From: Melioribacteraceae bacterium
Lineage (GTDB): Bacteria; Bacteroidota; Ignavibacteria; Ignavibacteriales; Melioribacteraceae
DNA: 64,000 bases
Reading direction: 5' to 3'
Assembly: GCA_035362835.1 (NCBI GenBank)
Contig: DAOSDY010000006.1
Coordinates: 39,138-103,137 of the forward strand
The position numbers were made by a program, and so were the translations under genes. Below, piece after piece: positions 18,587-27,076 of this stretch. How positions within the stretch are numbered: the stretch's first letter is position 1; the number at the start of each line of letters is the position of its first letter. Under the pieces are notes generated by a model. It made no database searches. It was not told the origin of the DNA and saw only the letters and a program-made list of their open reading frames with translations.

Positions 18587-19054
18587 ATGTTTGGAGTAAA
18601 ATCTATTCCGAGGTCAGCATTATTTGTTTTTATTTTAACACTCTTATTAGTAACCTCATGCAAGGAAGATCCTTTATCTGCCGAAGAGGATCATTTTGAA
18701 GCTATTGGTATGGCGATTTTCGATGCAAGCGGAAAAATGGTTGTCCAAATTTTACGCGGTGTTACAGCTGATACGTTAAAAGGAGAAACAAACAAAAGAA
18801 GCGATCATTTCAGTGTAAAATTTTTTGACGGCAGTGAAAAACTGATTGACCCGCCCGATTCGGAAGATTCGAAATTCAAGTGGACTATCGATGATCCGAA
18901 CCTCTTTTCAATTTATCAGCACCCCGGTGAAGAAGGCGGATACGAATTCCATATCGACGGATTAAAATCCGGAAATACTCGTATTGAATTCTTTATTGAG
19001 CACGAGGGTCACAACGATTACCGGACCGGTAAAATTCCAGTAGAGATTAAATAA
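18587..19054 (+). CDS. Lipoprotein associated with a metal TonB receptor
   Basis: 155 residues preceded by a good GGGAGGAAAA ribosome site. The signal peptide ends in the lipobox VTSCKEDP. The mature part begins EEDHFEAIGMAIFDASGKMVV and ends with FFIEHEGHNDYRTGKIPVEI; the His/Asp/Glu clusters DHFEA and EHEGHND could bind a divalent metal. Similar small lipoproteins accompany ZnuD-type receptors in Bacteroidota as far as I recall, and here the receptor starts 16 bases downstream. It may be a metal-loading accessory of that receptor. Confidence 0.65.
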   Translation: MFGVKSIPRSALFVFILTLLLVTSCKEDPLSAEEDHFEAIGMAIFDASGKMVVQILRGVTADTLKGETNKRSDHFSVKFFDGSEKLIDPPDSEDSKFKWTIDDPNLFSIYQHPGEEGGYEFHIDGLKSGNTRIEFFIEHEGHNDYRTGKIPVEIK

Positions 19055-19070
19055 TCCTACCGTGACTGTA

Positions 19071-21305
19071 ATGAAAAGAAGAAATATAAGCCTCGTTATA
19101 ATAATGGTGGCGGCAGCGTATATTTTCTGTTATTATCCGGTAAATGCCAGAACCATTTACAAAGGAAATTTGAGCGGAATTATAATAGATGCCGAAACAA
19201 ATAAACCGGTTCCTAATGCAGCTGTTGAATTGCTATACAATAACAAATTCACTACATCCGATGCCAATGGAAACTTTACCTTCGTAAATATAGATGAAGG
19301 CAGTTATACTCTCAAAGTAACTCACGTAGGTTATAAAGAAACTCTTGCCACAATTAAATTCAGTGAAAGTTCCGGTTCCATATTCGCAGTTTACATTCTG
19401 CCCAAGGCCATTGAGATTTCCACAGTAATTGTTTCCGATAAATCCTCGGTCTCAAAGTTTCAGGATCTTTATGAACTATCAAATGTTCTTAAAGGTAAGG
19501 AACTTCAAAAGGATCTAGGACTAACGTTAGCATCAACATTGAAAAATGAAACAGGAATCGCAATGCGTTCGATGGGTCCGGCACCTGCCCGGCCAGTAAT
19601 CAGAGGACTTGGAGGCGATCGTGTAATGATAAGTGAAGACGGTAAAAAGACCGTCGATTTATCGGCAACTTCTCCGGATCATGCTTTAACGGTAGAGCCT
19701 TTTTCAATCGACAGGATCGAAGTAATCCGGGGTCCAAAAATTCTTACATATACACCTGTTACTATAGGCGGGGTGGTTAATGTTGTTCGGAATGAGATAC
19801 CAAAGCAGGTTCACAATGCCCCTTTCGGAACAATTGGAGGATACTATGAATCGGCGAACAATGGATATATCGGTTCATTGATTACTGAGATACCTTATAA
19901 AAATTTTGCATTACGCCTTGAAGGAAGCAGAAGAAAAACAGATGACTTAATGACTCCGGAAGGAAATCTTAAAAACTCAGGATCATCAAACACAAATTTA
20001 TCATTAGGCGGATCATACATAAACGACAATATCAGGATCGGTACTTCCTTCAGAAGGTTCGAACTTGATTACGGTATACCAGGGGGATTTGTAGGGGCTC
20101 ATCCCGGAGGTGTAAATATTTCCTTATATAAAAACCAGTTCCGTTTTATAACTGAAATCATTTTCGAAAATTCATTGTTTAACACATTGGAATTTTCATA
20201 CGGCGGACAGCTTTACAGGCATAAGGAATTTGAAAAGAGCGGCAGGGTCGGATCCGAGTTTAGAATTATGGATCATTCAATTTCTATCAACGCAATGCAC
20301 GGCAGGTTAGGTTTTTTTGATAATGGTAAAATCGGTCTTTCAGGTGAAATGAAAGATTTTGAAATAGGCGGATTCGTCTTTACTTCCCCTACTAAATCTT
20401 ACAATATTGCTCTATTCGGATTCGAAACTATTGCAATGAACCGTTTTACATTTGAGACGGGGATAAGAGCAAACTATGATCTAATTAAACCGGAAAGAGA
20501 AAAGCCGATTTCTAATATCGGTAATATCCGGCAGAGAGAATTTTTTACATACTCAGCCTCTCTATCTGTACTGTATGAATTGACTAAGATAGTTCACATC
20601 GGTGCAAATATCAGCAAATCCTCACGTGTCCCTACAATTGAAGAATTGTTTTCCGAAGGTCCGCATCTTGCCGCTTATTCTTATGAAACCGGGAATCCTG
20701 ATCTAATAGATGAAAGCGGACTAGGCGCTGAAATTTTTATTTATCATAAATTTACCGATCTCTATTACAACATCAACCTTTTTTACAATGATATTGCTGA
20801 TTACATAATTCCACGAAACACAGGTGAAATCAACTATGCTACCTTCCTTCCTATTTATGCAACAACCGGAGTGGATGCAATCCTGTACGGTATGGAACTT
20901 CAATTCGATTGGAAATTTTTTGAAAGAATATCATTAGGATTTTCGGCCAGTTATTCAAGGGGAACTATTAAGGAAGGCAGGAAACCACTTCCACAGATAC
21001 CGCCGTTCAAGGGTCAGATAAGCATCAAATATGAATTCGATCAGTTGGCAGCCGGTATATCGGGTGAATTTGCCTCGGATCAAAAGAGGATTGACTTATT
21101 TGAAGAGCCGACTGCAGGATACAGCATATTTAATTTATTTTTTCAATACAGCATCAATAACGATCATCTTGTTCACTCATTTTCCTTAAATATAGATAAT
21201 ATATTCAACAGGATTCATAGGAATCATCTTTCACGGGTAAAAGTAATTCTGCCGGAAGCAGGGATTAACGCACGAATTATGTATAAATTATTTTTTCACC
21301 TATAG
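19071..21305 (+). CDS. ZnuD-like TonB-dependent receptor (probable metal uptake)
   Basis: 744 residues from the ATG at 19071 (a GTG at 19062 is the alternative). A signal peptide is followed by a carboxypeptidase-like regulatory domain (SGIIIDAETNKPVPNAAVEL). The plug contains PVIRGLGGDRVMISEDG, LSATSPDHALTVEPFSIDRIEVIRGPKIL and TIGGVVNVVRNEIP. The combination RGLGGDRV / SPDHA / IEVIRGP / IGGVVNV is typical of ZnuD zinc receptors and their relatives. The barrel runs to the C-terminal MYKLFFHL. The His-rich protein and Asp/His lipoprotein upstream support a metal substrate. Zinc is inferred, not shown. Confidence 0.85.
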   Translation: MKRRNISLVIIMVAAAYIFCYYPVNARTIYKGNLSGIIIDAETNKPVPNAAVELLYNNKFTTSDANGNFTFVNIDEGSYTLKVTHVGYKETLATIKFSESSGSIFAVYILPKAIEISTVIVSDKSSVSKFQDLYELSNVLKGKELQKDLGLTLASTLKNETGIAMRSMGPAPARPVIRGLGGDRVMISEDGKKTVDLSATSPDHALTVEPFSIDRIEVIRGPKILTYTPVTIGGVVNVVRNEIPKQVHNAPFGTIGGYYESANNGYIGSLITEIPYKNFALRLEGSRRKTDDLMTPEGNLKNSGSSNTNLSLGGSYINDNIRIGTSFRRFELDYGIPGGFVGAHPGGVNISLYKNQFRFITEIIFENSLFNTLEFSYGGQLYRHKEFEKSGRVGSEFRIMDHSISINAMHGRLGFFDNGKIGLSGEMKDFEIGGFVFTSPTKSYNIALFGFETIAMNRFTFETGIRANYDLIKPEREKPISNIGNIRQREFFTYSASLSVLYELTKIVHIGANISKSSRVPTIEELFSEGPHLAAYSYETGNPDLIDESGLGAEIFIYHKFTDLYYNINLFYNDIADYIIPRNTGEINYATFLPIYATTGVDAILYGMELQFDWKFFERISLGFSASYSRGTIKEGRKPLPQIPPFKGQISIKYEFDQLAAGISGEFASDQKRIDLFEEPTAGYSIFNLFFQYSINNDHLVHSFSLNIDNIFNRIHRNHLSRVKVILPEAGINARIMYKLFFHL

Positions 21306-21364
21306 ATTTTTTAGTTATTCAGAATCTGGTTATATTCGCAATGCAAATTTGAAAGATTCAGCAC

Positions 21365-21454
21365 GGAGAGATGGGTGAGTGGCTGAAACCAACGGTTTGC
21401 TAAACCGTCGTAGTGGGTAAACTGCTACCGAGAGTTCGAATCTCTCTCTCTCCG
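21365..21454 (+). tRNA. tRNA-Ser (anticodon GCU)
   Basis: A complete class-II tRNA cloverleaf. The acceptor stem GGAGAGA pairs with TCTCTCC, the D arm is present, the anticodon stem ACGGT/ACCGT encloses loop TTGCTAA with anticodon GCT, there is a long variable arm, and the T arm is GAGAG-TTCGAAT-CTCTC. The 3' CCA is not encoded. It reads AGC/AGU serine codons. Confidence 0.97.
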
Positions 21455-21460
21455 CAATAG

Positions 21461-21480
21461 GGCTTTGAGTATTCAAAGCC
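21461..21480 (+). terminator. Terminator of tRNA-Ser
   Basis: Perfect 8-bp stem GGCTTTGA/TCAAAGCC with loop GTAT, starting 6 bases after the tRNA, followed by the T-rich run TTCTTCATTTT. Confidence 0.8.
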
Positions 21481-21500
21481 TTCTTCATTTTAAACCTTTT

Positions 21501-21597
21501 GGCGGCTCCAACCAATCCCGGTAGTTCGGGAGTAACGGACAATGTGAGTAAACCTGCAGGCTGCTAACTTGAGATCTACCAAGCGGAAGGTTTCGCC
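21501..21597 (+). other. Candidate structured RNA or untranslated element of unknown type
   Basis: A GC-richer stretch in an AT-rich gap. Its ends can pair as GGCG(gctcc)AACC with GGTT(t)CGCC, enclosing a TCCCG-gtagtt-CGGGA hairpin and a GCGGA-AGGT-TTCGC hairpin that competes with the outer stem. It contains no plausible gene. It does not carry the conserved apical loop and AGCAG side of bacterial SRP RNA on the + strand. It could equally be on the - strand as the 3' region of the gene at 21633. Confidence 0.25.
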
Positions 21598-21632
21598 GGA
21601 ATCTCTCAATTTAAGTTCTCCGAATTTTGGAT

Positions 21633-22043
21633 CTATACAGGAAGTTCTTTTCGTTTTATTACGGCGCCGATTATTAACATACACATAGAACTCCCGAAAA
21701 AGAAACCGGTAAATACAGCCCTGCCAAGTATAGAAGACTTTTGCTCATTCCAGTTGTTCATACGGATTTTTATATCCCCGAAGGTAACCGGTTTATATAC
21801 TCCTTCATCTTCGCGTAAATAAAGAGTTTCACTTGAGACAAGCTTTTTCAATCCTTCTTTTTGGATAAAGAATTGGAAGGAATTTCCGGTATCATCCAGG
21901 CTCAGGCTCAGTTTTGCGGGAGTCCAGTAAATATTTTGATCTTCAAAATAGACTTTAATGAGATCCACAAGGAAAGATGAACCGAAAATAAATGAACCAA
22001 TTAAACCGGCGAGGAAAAGAGGATGAAATCCTGTTCGTTGCAT
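21633..22043 (-). CDS. Two-helix membrane protein of unknown function
   Basis: 136 residues with hydrophobic segments at both ends: FLAGLIGSFIFGSSFLVDLI near the N terminus and AVFTGFFFGSSMCMLIIGAVI near the C terminus. Between them is a roughly 80-residue hydrophilic domain that would lie outside the membrane. The N-terminal segment contains no lipobox. No family is recognised. It stands alone between tRNA-Ser and a VanZ-family gene, transcribed divergently from the latter. Confidence 0.6.
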   Translation of the reverse strand: MQRTGFHPLFLAGLIGSFIFGSSFLVDLIKVYFEDQNIYWTPAKLSLSLDDTGNSFQFFIQKEGLKKLVSSETLYLREDEGVYKPVTFGDIKIRMNNWNEQKSSILGRAVFTGFFFGSSMCMLIIGAVIKRKELPV

Positions 22044-22225
22044 TCGTGTACCTATTAATTTTATTAGGCTTAGAGTAAAATGGGAATTATTATCTATTAG
22101 GACAACATATTTTATACTAATTGTATCGGTTTCAAGAATAGATCACAGTCGACAGAAAATTGTTATATGCAAGAAATTCTTTTTGTATATTGAATCACCA
22201 TCTCGAACAATCATTGAACTTACAG

Positions 22226-23137
22226 ATGCTCAAGGACAGAAATAAGTTCATCACCATCCTCCTTTTACTTCTTACCTTAGCTTACGTATTTTTTTCTTTT
22301 CTTCTTCATGTTGAAGTAACCGCACTGGTTGTCGGGAGATTAAAGTCTATTACAGGGGATTTCGTTCCCAGGAATTATTCTTTAGAAGCAAGTATAGTTC
22401 TGGTGCTTATAATTGTCTGCTATGTATTATACCGTGCGATTAAGGGGAATAACAGGGTTTATACTTTTTTATTCATTTATCTCTATCTGATATTTGTATA
22501 TTACTTTTACCGGGTATTCAGTCTTCATGCAGTAGAATATGTTCACTTTGTACAGTATTTTGGATTGGTTTTTCTGATCGGCTGGACGTTTGATCCTGGC
22601 AGAAATCACTTTTATTACAACAGGATATTATTTGCCGGTGTAATGATCGGTATACTGGACGAAGTCTTTCAGTTTTATATAACCGCACCAGGCCACAAAT
22701 ACTTAGATTTCAATGATTTTTTCCTGAATACCATAGGAACGATTGGCGGACTTTTAATGTATTACGGCTTTCACAGACTGCCTCTGAATATCGCGGCAAC
22801 AAAGCAATTCTACAAAACAAAACGATTTATTTTTACTGCAGTTCTTGTTTCAGTAATTCTAATAATGGTTACAACAGGATATATCCAAAAAACCCCACCA
22901 GTTCCTATTGCAAAGGCTATAACAGAAATGGACGGTAAAACAATAATCTTTCTAGAGAGAATACCCGGCTGGTTAGGTCATTGGAGGGCTCATTTTGTAT
23001 CGGGATACTTTTATAATTTAAATCCGCTGGAATCATTCGTATTAATAGGAATTGCAGTTGGGTTGTTTTCGCTTTTTGATCCGCGGATGCTTGGTAAGTT
23101 CAGAACCGGTAAAAAAATAGCAAAGTATTTGAAATGA
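22226..23137 (+). CDS. VanZ-family membrane protein
   Basis: 303 residues from the first ATG (22226); an in-frame TTG lies upstream at 22160. Several transmembrane helices are visible. The VanZ-like core runs EYVHFVQYFGLVFLIGW, then GVMIGILDEVFQFYITAPGHKYLDFNDFFLNTIGTIGG; the ILDEVFQ...R/KxxDxxDxxxNxxG pattern is the family signature. VanZ proteins confer low-level teicoplanin resistance in enterococci, but most members are uncharacterised envelope proteins. It overlaps the next gene by 4 bases (ATGA), so the two are probably translated together. Confidence 0.8.
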   Translation: MLKDRNKFITILLLLLTLAYVFFSFLLHVEVTALVVGRLKSITGDFVPRNYSLEASIVLVLIIVCYVLYRAIKGNNRVYTFLFIYLYLIFVYYFYRVFSLHAVEYVHFVQYFGLVFLIGWTFDPGRNHFYYNRILFAGVMIGILDEVFQFYITAPGHKYLDFNDFFLNTIGTIGGLLMYYGFHRLPLNIAATKQFYKTKRFIFTAVLVSVILIMVTTGYIQKTPPVPIAKAITEMDGKTIIFLERIPGWLGHWRAHFVSGYFYNLNPLESFVLIGIAVGLFSLFDPRMLGKFRTGKKIAKYLK

Positions 23138-25152
23138 AGAGCGAATTTATTAAAAAATTTAAATCCCTCACTCCATTCCTAATTATTACAATATTTCTTT
23201 TAATAACATATTATAATTCATTCACAACAGGATTTCAGCTTGATGATAACCACACAATCCTGAACAATCCGACTATTGGGTATCTAAAAAAATTTTCTGA
23301 CCCCGGCAGATGGCTAATCCCCTTTTACAACAGACAGCTGCCTTACCTAACATTTTCTCTGAATTTTCTTCAAGGAGGTTATAACGTATTCTATTACCAC
23401 TTAACGAATTTTTTACTTCATTTGATAAATTCATTCCTGGTATACGGTTTAATCTTACTACTTTTCAAATCGAATGCTTTCAATGACAAACCGATCCTTC
23501 GGTTTAAAGAAAAGATAGCACTTTTTACTTCACTGATATTTGCTCTTCATCCTGTTCAGGTACAGGTTGTAACATACATTACACAGAGGATGGTATCGCT
23601 TGCAATCCTGTTCTACATATTGGCAATATACTTTTATTTGAAAGCGAGGTTATTGCAGATTACCGGACCGGGCAACCTTGTTAAATACATTTATTTCTTA
23701 ATCTCATTTATTTCATTCATACTGGGGATATTCAGTAAGGAAATAATCTACTCTCTTCCGCTCACTTTAATTCTTATCGAAATAATATTTTTACGTGAAT
23801 CAGATAAAAGTAGAAGCAGCAAATTTATTTATACCTTATCCGGAATTATTGTTGCCGGAACTGCTCTGATATTTTTTACCCGGGGAATCCCCGCACAGTC
23901 TGAGGCTCCTTCAATCTATAACTATTTCCTTACGGAATTACAGGTACTCATCACTTACATAAGATTACTTGTTGTACCAATTAATCAGCATCTTTTCTAT
24001 CACTTCCCGGTTTCAAATTCTTTATTTGAACCGGCTGTTTTAGCAAGCGGTATTTCTCTAATCATTCTATTATTTGCGGGAATTATCCTCTTAAAGAGAA
24101 AACCGATGATCAGTTTCGGAATTCTGATGTTTTTCATTCTTCTTGCAATTGAATCGAGCATAATTCCCCTAAAGTATGTGATATTTGAATACCGGCTTTA
24201 TCCGGTAGTTATCGGTTTCGGATTAATTCTATCAACTTTAATCTTCAACTTAAAAATAAAAAATGTAATAGTTCCTCTCACAATTCTCAGTATAATTACA
24301 ATTACTTTTTCGATACTGACGATCAATCAGAATTATTACTGGAAGGACGGTATTACGCTCTGGCAGCAGAATATTGATGCCGCTCCTTTAAATCCGGTTC
24401 CACATAATAATCTGGGGACATATTACTACTCAAAGAAAGAATACGACAAAGCGATACAGCAGTACACACGGGCAATTAAACTTGATTCAAATTATTCCGA
24501 CGCATACAATCACAGGGGAATCGCCTTCCGGGACCGCAATATGTTTTTGACTGCGCTTTCAGATTTTAATAAGGCGATTGAGCTTAGCAATAAGAATCCG
24601 ATGTACTGGAATAATAAAGGATACACATACCAGGGAATGGGATTAATAGACAGCGCGATTTTTTACTACAGGAAAGCAATTCATAAATCACCCGACTATC
24701 ATAATGCTCTGAACAACCTTTCAATTGCTTTCCAACTAAAAAATCAACCGGATTCAGCACTCTATTATTCCAACGGGGCTATTAAAGTTAATCCTTACAA
24801 TTCAAGGTATTATAATAACCGCGGAAATATCTTTTTCATGATTGGTGATTATGATAATGCACATCTGAATTTCATAAAAGCACTTGAAATAGAACCTGAG
24901 AATGCGAAAGCACTAAATAACCTGGCAACAGTTCTGATGAAAAGAAATTTTTACAAGGAAGCTATACCGATTTTAACGGAAGCAATTAAAATCGATACAG
25001 ATTATCCTGATCCGCTATTTAACCGCGGTTACTGCTTCATGATGATCAGTCAATATGAACTTGCAGGAAGGGATTTTTATGAATGTCTAAGATTGAATCC
25101 TAATCATCAGGGTGCTAAAGAATGTATTAAATATATTTCATCGAAATATTGA
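23134..25152 (+). CDS. Multi-spanning membrane glycosyltransferase-like protein with C-terminal TPR repeats (TMTC-like)
   Basis: 672 residues. The first about 390 residues are a polytopic membrane domain. After the first helix comes FQLDDNHTILNNPTIG, and later FALHPVQVQVVTYITQRMVSLAILFY; the early acidic DD in the first loop and the HPVxxxxV-YxxQR motif are typical of TMTC/PMT-like GT-C O-mannosyltransferases. Residues from about 420 onward are six to seven TPR units, for example NLGTYYYSKKEYDKAIQQYTRAIKL and NRGNIFFMIGDYDNAHLNFIKALEI. It may glycosylate exported proteins. Target and sugar are unknown. It is translationally coupled to the VanZ-like gene. Confidence 0.75.
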   Translation: MKSEFIKKFKSLTPFLIITIFLLITYYNSFTTGFQLDDNHTILNNPTIGYLKKFSDPGRWLIPFYNRQLPYLTFSLNFLQGGYNVFYYHLTNFLLHLINSFLVYGLILLLFKSNAFNDKPILRFKEKIALFTSLIFALHPVQVQVVTYITQRMVSLAILFYILAIYFYLKARLLQITGPGNLVKYIYFLISFISFILGIFSKEIIYSLPLTLILIEIIFLRESDKSRSSKFIYTLSGIIVAGTALIFFTRGIPAQSEAPSIYNYFLTELQVLITYIRLLVVPINQHLFYHFPVSNSLFEPAVLASGISLIILLFAGIILLKRKPMISFGILMFFILLAIESSIIPLKYVIFEYRLYPVVIGFGLILSTLIFNLKIKNVIVPLTILSIITITFSILTINQNYYWKDGITLWQQNIDAAPLNPVPHNNLGTYYYSKKEYDKAIQQYTRAIKLDSNYSDAYNHRGIAFRDRNMFLTALSDFNKAIELSNKNPMYWNNKGYTYQGMGLIDSAIFYYRKAIHKSPDYHNALNNLSIAFQLKNQPDSALYYSNGAIKVNPYNSRYYNNRGNIFFMIGDYDNAHLNFIKALEIEPENAKALNNLATVLMKRNFYKEAIPILTEAIKIDTDYPDPLFNRGYCFMMISQYELAGRDFYECLRLNPNHQGAKECIKYISSKY

Positions 25153-25312
25153 TGGACATTAATATTGACAAAGATCATTAACTTGAAAAAAATGGTTGAT
25201 TCTGTGTAAACCGAATATTAGATTAATCCAGGACAATTACCTTCGAAATATAATCTGAAATATAAATCTCCTTTCTCCTCAGATATAACTGCTAACAAAT
25301 GAGGGCGCAGAG

Positions 25313-27016
25313 ATGAGAAAAAACCTACCAAAATTATTGTTGCTGTTCTTTTTCTTACCCGTTTTTTTATTGGGTAACGATATGCAGGTGGTTAAAGGTG
25401 TAAGCCCCGCCAAGGACACTAAATACCCTATAAGCAAGAGTCTTCCCGTAACAGTTGAAATTAAAAACGCAATAGGACCCGCACTTCCAGCCGGTTCCTG
25501 GTATCTGGGTGCAGTTATCAAGGACAAAAACGGCAACACAGTCTATTCCGGTTCGATGCAGGGTGGTGCAATCGGAGTGGGCGAAACAAAGCAGTATACA
25601 TTTTCCAGTTCATTTATATCAACGGCATCGCAGGAATATTCAGTTCTGTATTATCTCGATTTCTCACAGGATATTAATACTTCAAACAATTCTATAACTC
25701 AAACATTCAGTACTTATGGCAAACCCTGGTCAGCATATCTTAAAACACCAACATACGGTCAAACCGGTATAATACCCAACCCATCACCTGACTTGACATT
25801 CGAACAGCCGGCATTAACAGGGGTAAGACCGGTTGTTACTCAAACCCTGGTCTTTTTCGGGACATCAAGCGTTGAAGCGGATCCAAGTATATCACCTCCA
25901 TTTTCATCTTCTCCGGAAGAACTAAATTCATTTACATATCCATGGCCTCTCGATCCGAATAAGACATACTACTGGACGATCGTATATGGTAATTCTCTCG
26001 GGAATACTACATCGAGTATTTCTAATTTCATAACCGGAGCAACAGATTACTCTGCAGCGACTCTATTATCTCCGGGTAATAATGCAACCAACATTCCAAG
26101 AAATCCATTGGATTTTTATTGGGACGATCCAGACAACGCATTATCTGTTGACTTTTACATCGGAACAACTCCGGAAGCAGTTACACCGAACGTTGGATAC
26201 CCATTTAGCCACTCAATAGCAACAAATACAGGGGTATTTACAGTGCCTGCCGATTTATTACAGGATAATGAAACATATTATTGGAGGATAGTAGAACAGT
26301 TCGGAAATACTTATAGTATGAGCCAGATCAGAAAGTTTACTACTAATGACCAATGGTTTCCGAACCCGGTTGGATTTCAGTATCCTCATGATGGAGATAC
26401 TGATATACCAACAAATTGCCAATTCCGGACAGAGGATATTGCTATAATAGGCGACGACCCTTTTACACTCGATGTATTTGTTGGACCAACAATTGAATCC
26501 GTCTGTCCCGATCAGGGTCATCCCGTAACGCAGGCCTTGAACGTATACAGTGTAACTTACATACCAAAAGTCGATTTAAATCCGAATTCAGATTACTATG
26601 CAAGGACAGCAATTTCGCCAGTAACTCATGATGGTTCAATGTTAAAAACCGCCGCAATTCATTTCCCGGGTAAGAGAATACAATTCAGAACCGGAGCCGG
26701 ACCTGTATCTGTATTCGAAAATAAATTAATTGTACCGGATGAATTCAGGCTATCTCAGAATTACCCGAATCCGTTCAATCCATCTACAAAGATAAAATTC
26801 GGACTTCCTTCCTCCGGAGCCAAAGGTAAATATCATGTTGAATTAATTATTTACGATATTCTGGGCAAGAAGGTCGATCAGTTGCTTAACGAGGAAATGA
26901 GCCCGGGAACATATGAAGTAGAATACCATGCTACACACTTAAGCAGCGGAATCTATTTTTATCAATTAAAAGCGGGCGATTATTCAAAATCGGTAAAAAT
27001 GATTCTACTCAAATAA
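25313..27016 (+). CDS. Secreted protein with type IX secretion C-terminal sorting domain
   Basis: 567 residues. A Sec signal peptide (LPKLLLLFFFLPVFLLGND) is followed by a CARDB-like domain (residues about 25-140) and two or three fibronectin/Ig-like units with the recurring pattern LxPGNNATNIPRNPLDFYWDDP and YYWRI. The C terminus is a type A T9SS sorting domain: FRLSQNYPNPFNPSTKIKF, then YDILGKKVDQLL, SGIYFYQLKAG and KMILLK. The NYPNPFNPST wording is characteristic of Ignavibacteria and related lineages. It is probably exported through the outer membrane as a surface or extracellular adhesin-like protein. It is a single gene followed by a terminator. Confidence 0.9.
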   Translation: MRKNLPKLLLLFFFLPVFLLGNDMQVVKGVSPAKDTKYPISKSLPVTVEIKNAIGPALPAGSWYLGAVIKDKNGNTVYSGSMQGGAIGVGETKQYTFSSSFISTASQEYSVLYYLDFSQDINTSNNSITQTFSTYGKPWSAYLKTPTYGQTGIIPNPSPDLTFEQPALTGVRPVVTQTLVFFGTSSVEADPSISPPFSSSPEELNSFTYPWPLDPNKTYYWTIVYGNSLGNTTSSISNFITGATDYSAATLLSPGNNATNIPRNPLDFYWDDPDNALSVDFYIGTTPEAVTPNVGYPFSHSIATNTGVFTVPADLLQDNETYYWRIVEQFGNTYSMSQIRKFTTNDQWFPNPVGFQYPHDGDTDIPTNCQFRTEDIAIIGDDPFTLDVFVGPTIESVCPDQGHPVTQALNVYSVTYIPKVDLNPNSDYYARTAISPVTHDGSMLKTAAIHFPGKRIQFRTGAGPVSVFENKLIVPDEFRLSQNYPNPFNPSTKIKFGLPSSGAKGKYHVELIIYDILGKKVDQLLNEEMSPGTYEVEYHATHLSSGIYFYQLKAGDYSKSVKMILLK

Positions 27017-27040
27017 CATGAACTGAAAAACTTATTAGAA

Positions 27041-27064
27041 AAGAGCCCCTTTTACGGGGCTCTT
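27041..27064. terminator. Strong bidirectional terminator
   Basis: AAGAGCCCC-TTTTAC-GGGGCTCTT, followed by TTT on the + strand and preceded by A residues. It ends the T9SS-protein gene on + and lies 13 bases past nuoF on -, serving both. Confidence 0.9.
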
Positions 27065-27076
27065 TTTGTATTGCAA

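Noticed and set aside
21501..21597. SRP (4.5S) RNA
   Set aside because: The conserved GGAA-capped helix with the AGCAG side is not found on the + strand, and the - strand has only an AGCAGCC fragment without the matching loop.
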